From contig NZ_QGGR01000040.1 of assembly GCF_003148685.1 (NCBI RefSeq), forward strand, positions 1 through 64,000: DNA of 64,000 nt. The letters run 5' to 3'. The stretch is from Actinoplanes xinjiangensis (GTDB lineage: Bacteria; Actinomycetota; Actinomycetes; Mycobacteriales; Micromonosporaceae). This document shows positions 1 to 8,630 of this stretch, in pieces. Below the pieces are notes generated by a model, which did no database searches, was not told the DNA's origin, and saw only the letters and a program-made list of their open reading frames with translations. Numbering within the stretch: position 1 is the stretch's first letter; each line of letters starts with the position of its first letter. The position numbers and the translations under genes are program-made.

Positions 1-1004
1 TCCGTCACCCAGTACCGCAGACTGTCCATGATCAGCCGCAGCGACTCGTGATGCCGCACGTTCAGACTGTTCCCGGTACCCGTGGTGTCGTAGTAATACT
101 GCTTGTCCTCGTCGACCAGCCGGTAATACGCCGGATTGTCGATACCCCGGAACGACAACGTCGGCCCCAGATGATTGCCCTCCGCGGTGTGGTTGTAGAC
201 CACATCCAGAATGACCTCGATACCGGCCTGATGCAGAGCCTTCACCATCGCCTTGAACTCCTGCACCTGCCCGCCGCGGCCACCGAACGAGGTGTAGTCG
301 TTGTGCGGGGCGAAGAAGCCGATGGTGTTGTAACCCCAGTAATTGGTCAGACCGCGCTCGATCAGCCCGCTGTCGTGCACGAACTGGTGCACCGGCATCA
401 GCTCGACCGCGGTGATGCCGAGTTGCTTGAAATGCCTGATCATCGCCGGATGGGCCAGGCCGGAGTAGGTGCCACGGACATCGTCGGGCACGTCCGGGTG
501 CCGGACGGTCATGCCCTTGACGTGCGCCTCGTAGATCACCGTCTGATGGAACGGGATCTTGAGCGGCCGGTCGTTGCCCCAGTCGAAGAACGGACTGATG
601 ACCACGGACTTCATCGCGCCAGCCGCGGAATCCATGTCGTTGACGGAGGAGGGATCACCGAAACGGTACGAGAAGAACGACTCGTCCCAGGCGATGGTCC
701 CGTCGACGGCCTTCGCGTACGGGTCCAGCAGCAGTTTGCTCGGGTTGCAGCGCAGTCCCCCGGCCGGGTCGTACGGGCCGTGCACCCGGTACCCGTAGCG
801 CTGACCCGGCACGATCCGCGGCAGGTAGCCGTGCCACACCATCGCCTCGCGCTCCGGCAACTCGATCCGCGTCTCCGTACCGTCGTCGGCGAACAGGCAC
901 AGTTCCACCTTCTCCGCCGACTCGGAATACAACGCGAAGTTCGTTCCGCCCCCGTCGTAGGTTGCGCCCAGTGGATAGGGCACACCGGGCCAGATTCTCA
1001 TCAT
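1..1004 (-). CDS. glgX: Glycogen debranching enzyme GlgX, N-terminal part (cut by window edge)
   Basis: Hydrolyses alpha-1,6 branch points of glycogen or limit dextrins in the cytoplasm (GH13, isoamylase/GlgX type). The first ~334 residues are present and the 3' part lies outside the window. The N-terminus (WPGVPYPLGATYDGGGTNF) is the CBM48 domain typical of GlgX, and the GH13 region-I motif DVVYNHT appears near residue 275. Two tandem ATG codons (1004 and 1001) are possible starts; the family N-terminus MRIWPG fits either. It is divergent from the TetR gene at 1158, which could control it. Confidence 0.93.
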   Translation of the reverse strand, partial: MMRIWPGVPYPLGATYDGGGTNFALYSESAEKVELCLFADDGTETRIELPEREAMVWHGYLPRIVPGQRYGYRVHGPYDPAGGLRCNPSKLLLDPYAKAVDGTIAWDESFFSYRFGDPSSVNDMDSAAGAMKSVVISPFFDWGNDRPLKIPFHQTVIYEAHVKGMTVRHPDVPDDVRGTYSGLAHPAMIRHFKQLGITAVELMPVHQFVHDSGLIERGLTNYWGYNTIGFFAPHNDYTSFGGRGGQVQEFKAMVKALHQAGIEVILDVVYNHTAEGNHLGPTLSFRGIDNPAYYRLVDEDKQYYYDTTGTGNSLNVRHHESLRLIMDSLRYWVT

Positions 1005-1144
1005 CGACTCAACTCACATTTCGGACCGGACAAGGTCGGCGGGTTACCCGCGGGTCGGGCCTCCATGCATGGCGGACGGCCTCTTCTGCGCGGACACGCC
1101 GGACGGCACCGGCACCCCATCCAGCAGGAACGTTCGTTCGCGTT

Positions 1145-1150
1145 TAGGGT
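1145..1150 (+). promoter_or_regulatory. Candidate -10 box of a leaderless TetR gene
   Basis: TAGGGT lies seven bases before the ATG at 1158. This geometry leaves no room for a ribosome binding site and predicts a leaderless or nearly leaderless transcript. The same arrangement recurs at several other genes in this window. Confidence 0.4.
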
Positions 1151-1157
1151 TCGTGCC

Positions 1158-1766
1158 ATGCCACGCGTATCCGAGCAGTACCGGGAGCAGCGCCGCGGTG
1201 AGATCGTCGCCGCGGCGGCGCGCCTGTTCGCCGTCAACGGCTTCCACGCCACCTCGATGGCCGACGTCATCGCCGAGTGCGGCCTGTCCGCCGGAGCGGT
1301 GTACCGGTATTTCGCCGGCAAGGACGACCTGATCCTGGCGGTGTCCGAGGCCGCGCTGACGGCCGCGGACGAGGCATTTCAGGCGTTGCTCGCCGACGGC
1401 GCCGCGCCGTCACCCCGGCACGCCCTGACCTTCCTGATCCGGGTCATCGACGAGCGGGTCGTCCACAACACCGACACCGGCGTGGACGTGAGCCGCATCG
1501 GTGTACAGGTGTGGGCCGAGGCGCTGCGCAACCCCCGGATGGCGGCCCGCGCCGACGAGGTCTACCAGCGCCTGCGCGGCTACTTCGCCGAGGTCGCCCG
1601 GCGTCGGCAGGCCGCCGGCAAGCTGCCGGCCGACGTGGTTCCGGAACAGATCGGGGCGGCCATGCTCAGCCTGGTGCAGGGCTACATCCTCCAGCGGCTG
1701 CTGATCAGCGACACCGACACCGAGGACTACCTGGCCGGTGTCACCGCCCTGCTGACGGACCGGTGA
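1158..1766 (+). CDS. TetR/AcrR family transcriptional regulator
   Basis: 202-residue one-component repressor. Residues ~10-56 form the TetR helix-turn-helix (IVAAAARLFAVNGFHATS, then the recognition region LSAGAVYRYFAGKDDLI). The rest is the ligand-binding/dimerisation domain, with no recognisable ligand signature. Open sequence extends far upstream of 1158, but the ATG at 1158 gives the canonical TetR N-terminus and sits seven bases after a -10-like TAGGGT. It is divergent from glgX, with a 153-bp intergenic region that would be the natural operator site; the effector is unknown. Confidence 0.9.
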   Translation: MPRVSEQYREQRRGEIVAAAARLFAVNGFHATSMADVIAECGLSAGAVYRYFAGKDDLILAVSEAALTAADEAFQALLADGAAPSPRHALTFLIRVIDERVVHNTDTGVDVSRIGVQVWAEALRNPRMAARADEVYQRLRGYFAEVARRRQAAGKLPADVVPEQIGAAMLSLVQGYILQRLLISDTDTEDYLAGVTALLTDR

Positions 1767-1797
1767 GCGTCTCCCGCAACCCGGGGATCGGCACGGG

Positions 1798-2121
1798 TCA
1801 CGGTGCCTGCTGTGGCGCCAGTGCGGCCACCAGGGCATGGTCCCGCGGCAGCGGCCCGACCAGAGCGGCCCCGCCCGGCGTACCGATCTCGTCGAAGAAC
1901 TCGGCGTTGACGGCCTGGTAGGCCTTCCACTGCGGCGGCAGATCATCCTCGTAGAAGATGGCCTCCGCCGGGCAGATCGGCTCACAAGCACCACAGTCGA
2001 TGCACTCGTCGGGATTGACGTACAACATACGATCACCCTCATAGATGCAGTCGACCGGGCATTCGTCGACGCATGCCCTGTCCTTGAGGTCCACGCACGG
2101 AACGGCGATCACGTAGGTCAT
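1798..2121 (-). CDS. fdxA: Ferredoxin, 7Fe type (3Fe-4S/4Fe-4S)
   Basis: 107-residue cytoplasmic electron carrier. The N-terminal half has the FdxA cluster ligands C-x7-C-x3-CP (Cys9, Cys17, Cys21) and the second cluster motif CIDCGACEPICP. Length and the C-terminal WKAYQAVNAEFFDEIG region match actinobacterial FdxA. It converges on the TetR gene with a 31-bp gap. A TAGCCT box eight bases before the ATG suggests a leaderless transcript. The redox partner is not encoded nearby; cytochromes P450 and oxidoreductases are the usual partners. Confidence 0.95.
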   Translation of the reverse strand: MTYVIAVPCVDLKDRACVDECPVDCIYEGDRMLYVNPDECIDCGACEPICPAEAIFYEDDLPPQWKAYQAVNAEFFDEIGTPGGAALVGPLPRDHALVAALAPQQAP

Positions 2122-2129
2122 ACCGGCGA

Positions 2130-2135
2130 AGGCTA
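2130..2135 (-). promoter_or_regulatory. Candidate -10 box for fdxA
   Basis: On the minus strand TAGCCT ends eight bases before the fdxA ATG, and no ribosome binding site lies between. No convincing -35 was seen. Confidence 0.35.
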
Positions 2136-2323
2136 GAACTTCAACCGGGGTTCACCTCAAGCCGGAATCCGGGATCGTCCGGATGCCCCGGCCCGGTGCC
2201 GATCCACCACGGCTTCCGCCGCCACTCCGGCGACGGCGGCATGGTGGCGGTACCGCACTGGGCGGCCCGATCATCGCTGCGGTTACGCTGGGTCATCAAC
2301 AAGCCGAGGAGTGTGGTTTGCAA

Positions 2324-2674
2324 ATGATCGATGTGCAGGAGTTCGCTCGGCGGCTCAGCACCCTGGGAGCCAAGGAATTCACCAGCGACGACGTCGTCGA
2401 CCTGGCGATCGCCGCCGATGTGCGCATCAGCTCGGACATCGACATCGACGGCACCCTGGCACAGCGCCTGCTCGACCGCATCACGCCGCCCGTGCCGGTC
2501 ACGGGGGCGGAGATGGCGGCGTCGGAGTGGCCGCCACCGGTCTCCCAGCGCCCCGCGGCGCCACCGGTGACCTTCTCCAGCCCGGGCGCGGTGGACGGTC
2601 CCGCCGACCAGCCGAGCCACTCCGGGCGGCCGCGCACCGGCCGGCGGCCCGACTCGCGCCGATCGGGCCGGTGA
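2324..2674 (+). CDS. Small protein of unknown function with PPV-x-FS-x-PGAVD motif
   Basis: 116 residues, not recognised. Residues 1-53 look like a small helical domain (EFARRLSTLGAKEF, DDVVDLAIAADV, GTLAQRLLDRI). The C-terminal half is Pro/Arg-rich and disordered-looking, with the motif PPVTFSSPGAVDGP at ~80-93. The same motif ends the 55-residue protein at 16248, so this may be a short linear element used by both. GAGGAG at 2306-2311 is 12 bases from the ATG but 6 from an in-frame TTG at 2318 (two extra residues), so the TTG could be the true start. A stem-loop follows at 2774. Confidence 0.6.
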   Translation: MIDVQEFARRLSTLGAKEFTSDDVVDLAIAADVRISSDIDIDGTLAQRLLDRITPPVPVTGAEMAASEWPPPVSQRPAAPPVTFSSPGAVDGPADQPSHSGRPRTGRRPDSRRSGR

Positions 2675-2773
2675 CCGGGAGACGGAGACCGGCGAGGCGC
2701 CGCACCGGCCGGGCCGCCAGGCTCGCCGGAGCACGCCCCCGCCTGTCCGGCGTCGCCCGGACCCTCCGCTCGG

Positions 2774-2816
2774 GCTGAAGGCCGGGTGCCGCCTCGTGGG
2801 GTGGCCGGCCTTCAGC
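2774..2816. terminator. Stem-loop between convergent genes
   Basis: Perfect 12-bp inverted repeat GCTGAAGGCCGG / CCGGCCTTCAGC with a 19-base loop, between the end of the gene at 2674 and the end of the convergent gene at 2914. It has no clear U-run. Confidence 0.5.
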
Positions 2817-2913
2817 GGTGACCGACGCAAAGGGGTGGCCGACGCGGAGGCCGCGTGTCACCGATGTCCGGCCGCCTCGACGCCGGATCGGGGCGGCCCC
2901 CGCGTGCGGCGGC

Positions 2914-4500
2914 CTATCCGCCGAGGATGACCAGTTCGGTGCGGCCGCTGGCGGTGCCGGTCTTCTGCACCATCATCAGGTCCGGACGGCGGTCGGTGTT
3001 CCAGTCGGTGATCAGCAGGTCGAGGTGGGCCGAGACGCCGGGTGCGGTGTCGGCCCCGGCCAGCCGGCGCTGGAGGTTCGCCGCGCCGTCGAGGACCGTG
3101 AGCCGGGTCCTGCCGTCGGCGGTGACCGACGCCTGCATCACGACCAGGTCGGGGCGGCGGTCGTTGTTGTAGTCCGTCACGGCCACCCGGTGGTCGGGGT
3201 TCGCCGCCTCGGTGGTGACGATGGTCGGCGTGAGGTGCCGCTGGAAGTTCGAAGCCCCGTCGAGGACCTGCACCTGGATCTTGTTGCCGGCGGTGCCGGA
3301 CGTCTGGATGACCACCAGGTCGGGCCGGGAGTCGCCGTTCCAGTCGGTCACCGCGAACCGGTGACGGTCGTCGGTGGCGGTCAGCGCCGTACCGGCCTGC
3401 TTCAGCAGCAGCTGCCGGAACGCGGACGCCCCGTCGAGGATGCTCACCTCGGTGTGGCCACTGGCGGTGCCGGACCTCTGCACCACCATCAGGTCGGGGC
3501 GGCTGTCGCCGTTCCAGTCGGTGATCGCGTACGCGTGCCGGTCGTCGGTGGCCTCGAGTGCGGTGCTGCGGGTCAGCAGGAGGGTGGCGAAGTCGGTGGC
3601 GCCGTCCATGATGCGGACCTCGGTCCGGCCGGTGGCCGCCGACGCACCCTTGACGAGGATCAGGTCGGGGCGCTTGTCGTCGTTCCAGTCGGCCAGTGCC
3701 AGGTCGGTGCGCCCGTCGAGGGCACCCAGTTCGGTGCCCGTCGCGACGAGCGCCTTCTGGTACGGGCCCGACGGCACCGCCGGGACTGTCGTCGGTGCCG
3801 GCGCCGCCGGTGCGGGCGCGGCCGGCACGGAGGGGGCCACGGTCCACAGTTTCGCCACGATGAGCTGGGCGTCGTGTGCCTCCGGCGTGTACGCCAGGGG
3901 GTACGCCGACCGCTGCACCGTCTGGCAGATCGCCCCGATGTCGCCGGTCATCCAGCTGTCGCCCGGATACTTGCGCAGCATCGAGCTGAGGAACGCGTTG
4001 GTGGCGTACTCCGGGTCGACCAGCTGATCGGGTCGTCCCCATCCCTGCGAGGGCCGCTGCTGGAACAGGCCGAGGCTGTCGTGGTCGTAGGCGACGGCGT
4101 GGTTGTGCAGGGTGCTCTCGGCGATCGCCGTGGTCACGGCGATGATCGCCGCGCGGGGGCCGAGGCCGCGGGCCTGGACGGTGCCGATGATCGCGCGGGC
4201 GCAGGCGATGCTGCGGCCGTTCACCGACGCGCCGAGCCGGGGCCCGTTCATCGACGGCCGGAGTTGGTCGGCGATCGCCTGGTCGGCTGCCGTCACGGTG
4301 CCCGGCAGGCAGGGTGCCTGCGCCGCCGCGGCCGGCATCGCGGGCAGGCCGGTGTGCACCGGTACGCCCGCCTGTGCGGTGACGGGCGGGTAGAGCACCG
4401 CCGCCGCGATCGTGGCCGCGGACAGCACCCGCGGGCCGGTGTGGGATCGGCTCGGCGCGGCCGCCCGCCGCTGCCGGGATCGTGTCTGTTTCGATGCCAT
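2914..4500 (-). CDS. Secreted protein with lysozyme-like domain and five FG-GAP/VCBS repeats
   Basis: 528 residues. An Arg-rich N-region followed by a hydrophobic segment and Ala-rich cleavage region (~25-45) indicates export. Residues ~80-230 resemble the lysozyme-like/transglycosylase domain of secreted actinobacterial proteins (AIAEST, then DHDSLGLFQQRPSQGWG, with YATNAF). After an Ala/Pro linker come five ~45-residue FG-GAP repeats, each with D-W/Y-N-x-D-x-RPDL (for example TDWNGDSRPDLMVVQ), which form calcium-binding beta-propeller blades. Probable role: peptidoglycan-associated or matrix protein outside the cell; substrate unknown. Confidence 0.8.
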   Translation of the reverse strand: MASKQTRSRQRRAAAPSRSHTGPRVLSAATIAAAVLYPPVTAQAGVPVHTGLPAMPAAAAQAPCLPGTVTAADQAIADQLRPSMNGPRLGASVNGRSIACARAIIGTVQARGLGPRAAIIAVTTAIAESTLHNHAVAYDHDSLGLFQQRPSQGWGRPDQLVDPEYATNAFLSSMLRKYPGDSWMTGDIGAICQTVQRSAYPLAYTPEAHDAQLIVAKLWTVAPSVPAAPAPAAPAPTTVPAVPSGPYQKALVATGTELGALDGRTDLALADWNDDKRPDLILVKGASAATGRTEVRIMDGATDFATLLLTRSTALEATDDRHAYAITDWNGDSRPDLMVVQRSGTASGHTEVSILDGASAFRQLLLKQAGTALTATDDRHRFAVTDWNGDSRPDLVVIQTSGTAGNKIQVQVLDGASNFQRHLTPTIVTTEAANPDHRVAVTDYNNDRRPDLVVMQASVTADGRTRLTVLDGAANLQRRLAGADTAPGVSAHLDLLITDWNTDRRPDLMMVQKTGTASGRTELVILGG

Positions 4501-4690
4501 CGTTGCGCTGACCCCCGTGTCGAGCTACGTGCTGCACCAATGTGCCACACATCCTCGTTCACCCGAAAGGCGTACCGCCGCGCGGGCTGTCCGGTTCCCG
4601 GAGACGCCGGGGGCGGGCGGCACGGATCGATGCCCGCCCCCGCCCGGGAGCCGGTCGACGGCGGCGGGCGGGTGGGGCCAGGATGGCCCG

Positions 4691-5341
4691 ATGACCCGGG
4701 ACTGGTTGCGCTGGCACGAGGACTACGACACCGCCGGTTCGTCGCTGGCCCGGCGGCTGGAAGTCGTCCGGCGACACCTCGGGCGGGCGTTGACCGAGGC
4801 GCCGGCCGGGCCGGACGGGAGCCGCAGTCTGATCAGTCTGTGTGCCGGCGACGGCCGTGACGTGCTGCCCGTCCTGGCCCGGCACGCCGCCGGCCGTCAG
4901 GTCCGTGCCGTGCTGGCGGAACTGGACCCGGAGCTCGCGGGACGGGCCCGATCGGCGGCCGGCCGGCTGGGTCTGGCCGGGGTCGACGTGCGAACCGGCG
5001 ACGCGGGTCTGGCGGATGTCTACCTCGATGCCGCACCCGCACACGTGGTGATGGTGTGCGGGGTGTTCGGCAACATCAGCCGCGAGGACGTGAGCCGTAC
5101 CATCGCGGCCCTGCCCGCCCTGTCGGCCGCGGGTGGATTCGTGATCTGGACCCGCGGCCGTGGCACCCAGGACACCGACCCGAGTATGGCGATCCGAGCC
5201 GGGCTGCGGGAGCACGGCTTCGCCGAGATCGCCTTCGAGGAGCCGGCGGACGCCCGGTTCCGGGTCGGCATGCACCGGCTGATCGCCGCGCCGGTACCGG
5301 CGCGGCGACTGTCCGGGGAAAGGCTCTTCGCCTTCGCCTGA
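4691..5341 (+). CDS. Class I SAM-dependent methyltransferase
   Basis: 216 residues. A Rossmann core begins with motif I SLCAGDGRDVLPVL (~50-63), then an acidic post-strand-2 residue (VLAELDPEL) and VDVRTGDAGLAD, as expected for SAM binding. The substrate is not predictable. The ATG at 4691 was chosen because the upstream open sequence is antisense to the FG-GAP gene and lacks coding character. It converges on the DUF1996 gene at 5388. Confidence 0.8.
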   Translation: MTRDWLRWHEDYDTAGSSLARRLEVVRRHLGRALTEAPAGPDGSRSLISLCAGDGRDVLPVLARHAAGRQVRAVLAELDPELAGRARSAAGRLGLAGVDVRTGDAGLADVYLDAAPAHVVMVCGVFGNISREDVSRTIAALPALSAAGGFVIWTRGRGTQDTDPSMAIRAGLREHGFAEIAFEEPADARFRVGMHRLIAAPVPARRLSGERLFAFA

Positions 5342-5387
5342 AGCCTGCGCCCCGGCCCCGGTCACCGCCGGCGCCGGGACGGTGCCG

Positions 5388-7172
5388 TCATGAGCAGTTC
5401 TTGGCCTTGTTGATGCAGGTGGTGATGCGCTGCATGGTCTGGGCGGAGTTGACGTTGATGAAGTCGTTGTGGTCGGAGAACGGGTTGTGGTTCTCCTCGG
5501 GGAAGGAGTCGAGGGCGTACTGGCCCTTGACCTGGACGTCCTGGGGGATGTCGTAGGCGACGGTGATCCGTAGTTGCGGGATGGCGCGGAAGCCCTGCGG
5601 GCAGGCGCCGGTGGCCTTGTCGGCGAAGGCGACGTGTTTGCGGTGGTTGTCGCTGTCGATGTTGCTGCCGTCCCAGCAGCCGGGGAAGTCGTGGACCCGC
5701 TGCACCTGGCTGCCGCGCGGGCAGATCGGGTACTTGTCGGAGAGCCGGTCGGTGAAGCCGGAGCAGGTCCAGGTGGCGCGGGCGTTGGCCGGTCCGCGGC
5801 TGGTGGGCTTGGCGTCGCCGGTGAGCGCCCGCAGGAACTTCGGCATCGGTGTCACCTTGCTGACCGGGTTGCCGCGGTACTCGATGAGCACCTTCGCCGG
5901 ACGGACGATGCCGCCGGTGTTGCCGGGCAGTTCGAGGTTCGGTCCCTGCGGATCGGGCAGCGCCGCGGGGCTGGTGGGGGCCGCGCCGGTGGGGGCCGCG
6001 CTGGGGGCGGCCGGCGTGCCGGGGGCGGCGGGACTCTGGTTCAGCGTGCAGCCGGCGAGGGCCTCCAGGCCCTGCGGGCGGGTGCCCTGCCTGCCGATGG
6101 CGATGCCGATCCGGTCGAGGACGGCGGTGCGCTTGGCCTTCAGGGGGCCGAGGATGGCGTTGTCGATGAACGCGGCACCGCCCTGGCCGCGAGTGGTGAC
6201 CAGGCGTTCGTTGGCCTCGGAGATCTGCCGGTCGAGTTCGTCGAGGTTGCGGTTCACCTCGGCGAGGGCACGGTCGGGTACGCCGGGCAGCCGGTCGCGG
6301 ACGGTGGGGCACTGGACCCGCGGATTCGCGGCCTGGCCGGCTTTGACGCCCGCGGCGTGGGTGGCGCTGTGCATCGCGGCGTGCATGGCGTCGTAGCTGA
6401 CGTCGCAGTCGACGAGCGAGACCAGGCCGGGCCGGTTGCCTCCGGCGGCGGTGACGGCGGCGCTGACGTCCTTGATCAGCGCCGCGCGACGGGTCCGCAG
6501 CGAGTCGAGGACCTGCTTGTTGACGCGGGCGTCGATGCGGCCGCGGCTGACGGTCATCCGCTGGTTGGCGTCGGTGGTCAGCCGGCCCAGCTCGGTCAGG
6601 AGGCCGTCGACGCGGGCCCGGGCCCGGGCGGGTACGGCGGGCAGCCGGTCACCGACGGAGGGGCAGACGACCATCGGCTGGGTCTGGGCGAGGGCCTGCT
6701 GGACCTGGCTGCCGCTGCGGACGGACCTGTCGATGCGCACGACGGGCCAGAAGTACGACGACTTGTCGCCGTTGCGGCAGGTGGTGCCGGACGCGTCGAG
6801 GTCGGCGTTGGAGGAGTCGGCGGTGATCGCCAGGTTGCCGACGAAGTCATGGACGTGTTCGGCACCGTTCTTGATACCGGGCTGGGCCACCGGGTTGTCC
6901 GGGCTGAACTTGCCGTTGCCGTTGGTGCCGCAGTTCACCGTGAACCGGCCCGTCGACCCGGTGGCGGCCGGTTTCGGGTTCTGCACGTTGGGCTGCACGT
7001 TCTGGATCGCGACGAACTGGTCCAGGCTGGTGGCCGCGTCGGCGGTGCCCTTGCCACCGGAGGACACGAAGGTGACCGTGAGCGCCCCGGTGGCGGCCAG
7101 GACCGCCGCCGCCATGGCCAGCCTCGCCGGCCGTGACCTCATCAGTGGGGACCAGGTCCTTCTGCGTTTCAT
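5388..7172 (-). CDS. Secreted DUF1996 protein interrupted by a duplicated ~90-residue module
   Basis: 594 residues. Residues ~8-33 are a signal or anchor segment after Arg/Lys. The DUF1996 domain is recognisable in two halves: ~60-155 (AEHVHDFVGN, SSYFWPVVRID) and ~400-594 (HDFPGCWDGSNIDSDNH, ENHNPFSDHNDF). Between them lie two related Cys-bounded helical modules opening CPSVGDRLPAVP and CPTVRDRLPGVP, then a Pro/Ala linker. DUF1996 has no firm biochemical function; extracellular location is inferred. ATG at 7172 preceded by GAGGAG with 7-base spacing. A copy of the 16-bp repeat box lies ~100 bp upstream. Confidence 0.8.
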   Translation of the reverse strand: MKRRRTWSPLMRSRPARLAMAAAVLAATGALTVTFVSSGGKGTADAATSLDQFVAIQNVQPNVQNPKPAATGSTGRFTVNCGTNGNGKFSPDNPVAQPGIKNGAEHVHDFVGNLAITADSSNADLDASGTTCRNGDKSSYFWPVVRIDRSVRSGSQVQQALAQTQPMVVCPSVGDRLPAVPARARARVDGLLTELGRLTTDANQRMTVSRGRIDARVNKQVLDSLRTRRAALIKDVSAAVTAAGGNRPGLVSLVDCDVSYDAMHAAMHSATHAAGVKAGQAANPRVQCPTVRDRLPGVPDRALAEVNRNLDELDRQISEANERLVTTRGQGGAAFIDNAILGPLKAKRTAVLDRIGIAIGRQGTRPQGLEALAGCTLNQSPAAPGTPAAPSAAPTGAAPTSPAALPDPQGPNLELPGNTGGIVRPAKVLIEYRGNPVSKVTPMPKFLRALTGDAKPTSRGPANARATWTCSGFTDRLSDKYPICPRGSQVQRVHDFPGCWDGSNIDSDNHRKHVAFADKATGACPQGFRAIPQLRITVAYDIPQDVQVKGQYALDSFPEENHNPFSDHNDFINVNSAQTMQRITTCINKAKNCS

Positions 7173-7271
7173 GGGGGATCTCCTCGAGGCTTGCGGGGCC
7201 GGCGCCGGTGATGCGCCGACGTGCACAGGTACGGGCCTCCGGCGGGAGAAAGATGAACTTCCTCCGGGTAC

Positions 7272-7287
7272 GTCATCATTTGGTAAG
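7272..7287 (+). promoter_or_regulatory. Single copy of the GTCATC-N4-SGTAAG box
   Basis: GTCATCATTTGGTAAG matches the three phased boxes at 9730-9797 (consensus GTCAKC-N4-SGTAAG). It lies 100 bp upstream of the divergently read DUF1996 gene start, so that gene may share the same regulator. Confidence 0.45.
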
Positions 7288-7304
7288 AAGTCGCCGGACC
7301 GTGG

Positions 7305-8630
7305 CTACCAGACGGTCAGGAGCAGGTGGTTGACCGTCAGGGCCACCGCCGCCTGCACGGCCAGCCAGACACGGCGGTCGGCGGGCGGGAGCAGCGCCGC
7401 CCCGGCCATCAGCCAGACGGCGAACGGCAGCCAGATCCGTTCCACCTCGGCTTTGCTGTAGCCCGACAGGTCGGCCGCGACGATCGCCGCCGCCGCCGCG
7501 AGCGGCAGCACCCAGGTGGCGTTGCGGGCACGCGGGCGCACGGCTGTCACCGCCCGGCGCAGGATGACCGCCGCCGCGGGACCGGCGCAGACCGCCATCA
7601 GCGAGAGGTTGGCCCAGACCCAGTAGCCGTAGGCGCGGTCGCTGGCGATGCCCTGGTAGTAGCGCTCGATGAGCAGGTGATAGCCGGCGAGCCAGGAGAA
7701 GCCGGCGACGGTGAACGCGGCCACGACCGGCACCGCCCCGGCGAACGCCCAGCCCGCGGTACGCCACCGCGGGCCGGCCGCGACGACGACGCCCAGGGCG
7801 AGCGCCGCCATCAGGACGAGTCCGTAGGACAGGTAGCAACCGAACGCCAGCACCGCTCCCCCGGCGAAGGTGACCACCGCACGCCCGCGTGTCACGCCGT
7901 ACGCCAGCAGGGCGACACCGGTGGCCGTCACGCCCGCGAACAGCCCGTCGGCCGACACCCCGGACCAGACCGCGCCGGGGAACAGCACCACGAACGGCAC
8001 CACGGCACGGGCCGCCGCACCGGTGCCGAGCGACCGCACCGTCTGCGGCACCGCGACCGCCACCAGGCTCGCCACCAGGATGCACAGCACGGCGGCCCAG
8101 GCGCCGCCGCCGAGTCCGGCCCGGTCGAGCCAGACGAACACGAGCAGCGCCCCCGGCGGGTGAGCCGACACGTGGGTGGCCCAGGAGTCCGGCTGGAAGT
8201 CGAGGATCCGGGTGGTGAACACGGCCAGGGTGGCGGGGATGTCGGTGATGCCGGGGACCTCGTGCAGGTATTCGTGCTCGGTGGTCAGCCGGTCGGCGAC
8301 GCCGCGCTGCCAGCCGTCGATCAGCGCGAGCGACAGCGTCCACGCCACGGCGCCGGCGTACGACAGGGCCAGCAGCGGCCGCCAGGACATCCGGGCGGCC
8401 AACTCGGGGCCCCGCCACCAGACGAGTACGGCGACCAGCAGGGCGAACGGTGTGCCGGGGCCGACGTGCGGCAGCCATTGGGCGAGCAGTGGCGGGGCGC
8501 CCGCGTACACCGGCCGTCCCAGCCCGTGCAGGATGCCGCCGACGACGGCGGCCACCGCGAACAGGCCGACGACGGCGGCGGCGGCGATCAGGTCGGCGCG
8601 GGCCGGCCGGGTCCGCTGGTCGACGCTCAT
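7305..8630 (-). CDS. Polytopic membrane protein, possibly a GT-C glycosyltransferase
   Basis: 441 residues with roughly 10-12 hydrophobic segments spread over the whole length. A hydrophilic first loop contains HEYLHEVPG and DFQPDSWATHVSAHPPG, which resembles the acidic/His first periplasmic loop of GT-C polyprenyl-phosphate sugar transferases; this is inference. The start ATG (8630) overlaps the stop of the epimerase gene by four bases, so the two are translationally coupled. Divergent partners encode GT2 and methyltransferase functions, which fits cell-envelope glycan or lipid modification. Confidence 0.7.
   Translation of the reverse strand: MSVDQRTRPARADLIAAAAVVGLFAVAAVVGGILHGLGRPVYAGAPPLLAQWLPHVGPGTPFALLVAVLVWWRGPELAARMSWRPLLALSYAGAVAWTLSLALIDGWQRGVADRLTTEHEYLHEVPGITDIPATLAVFTTRILDFQPDSWATHVSAHPPGALLVFVWLDRAGLGGGAWAAVLCILVASLVAVAVPQTVRSLGTGAAARAVVPFVVLFPGAVWSGVSADGLFAGVTATGVALLAYGVTRGRAVVTFAGGAVLAFGCYLSYGLVLMAALALGVVVAAGPRWRTAGWAFAGAVPVVAAFTVAGFSWLAGYHLLIERYYQGIASDRAYGYWVWANLSLMAVCAGPAAAVILRRAVTAVRPRARNATWVLPLAAAAAIVAADLSGYSKAEVERIWLPFAVWLMAGAALLPPADRRVWLAVQAAVALTVNHLLLTVW

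Noticed and set aside
2146..2160. PhoP-type box (GTTCACC)
   Set aside because: Only one GTTCACC unit is present; PhoP boxes need direct repeats at 11-bp spacing.
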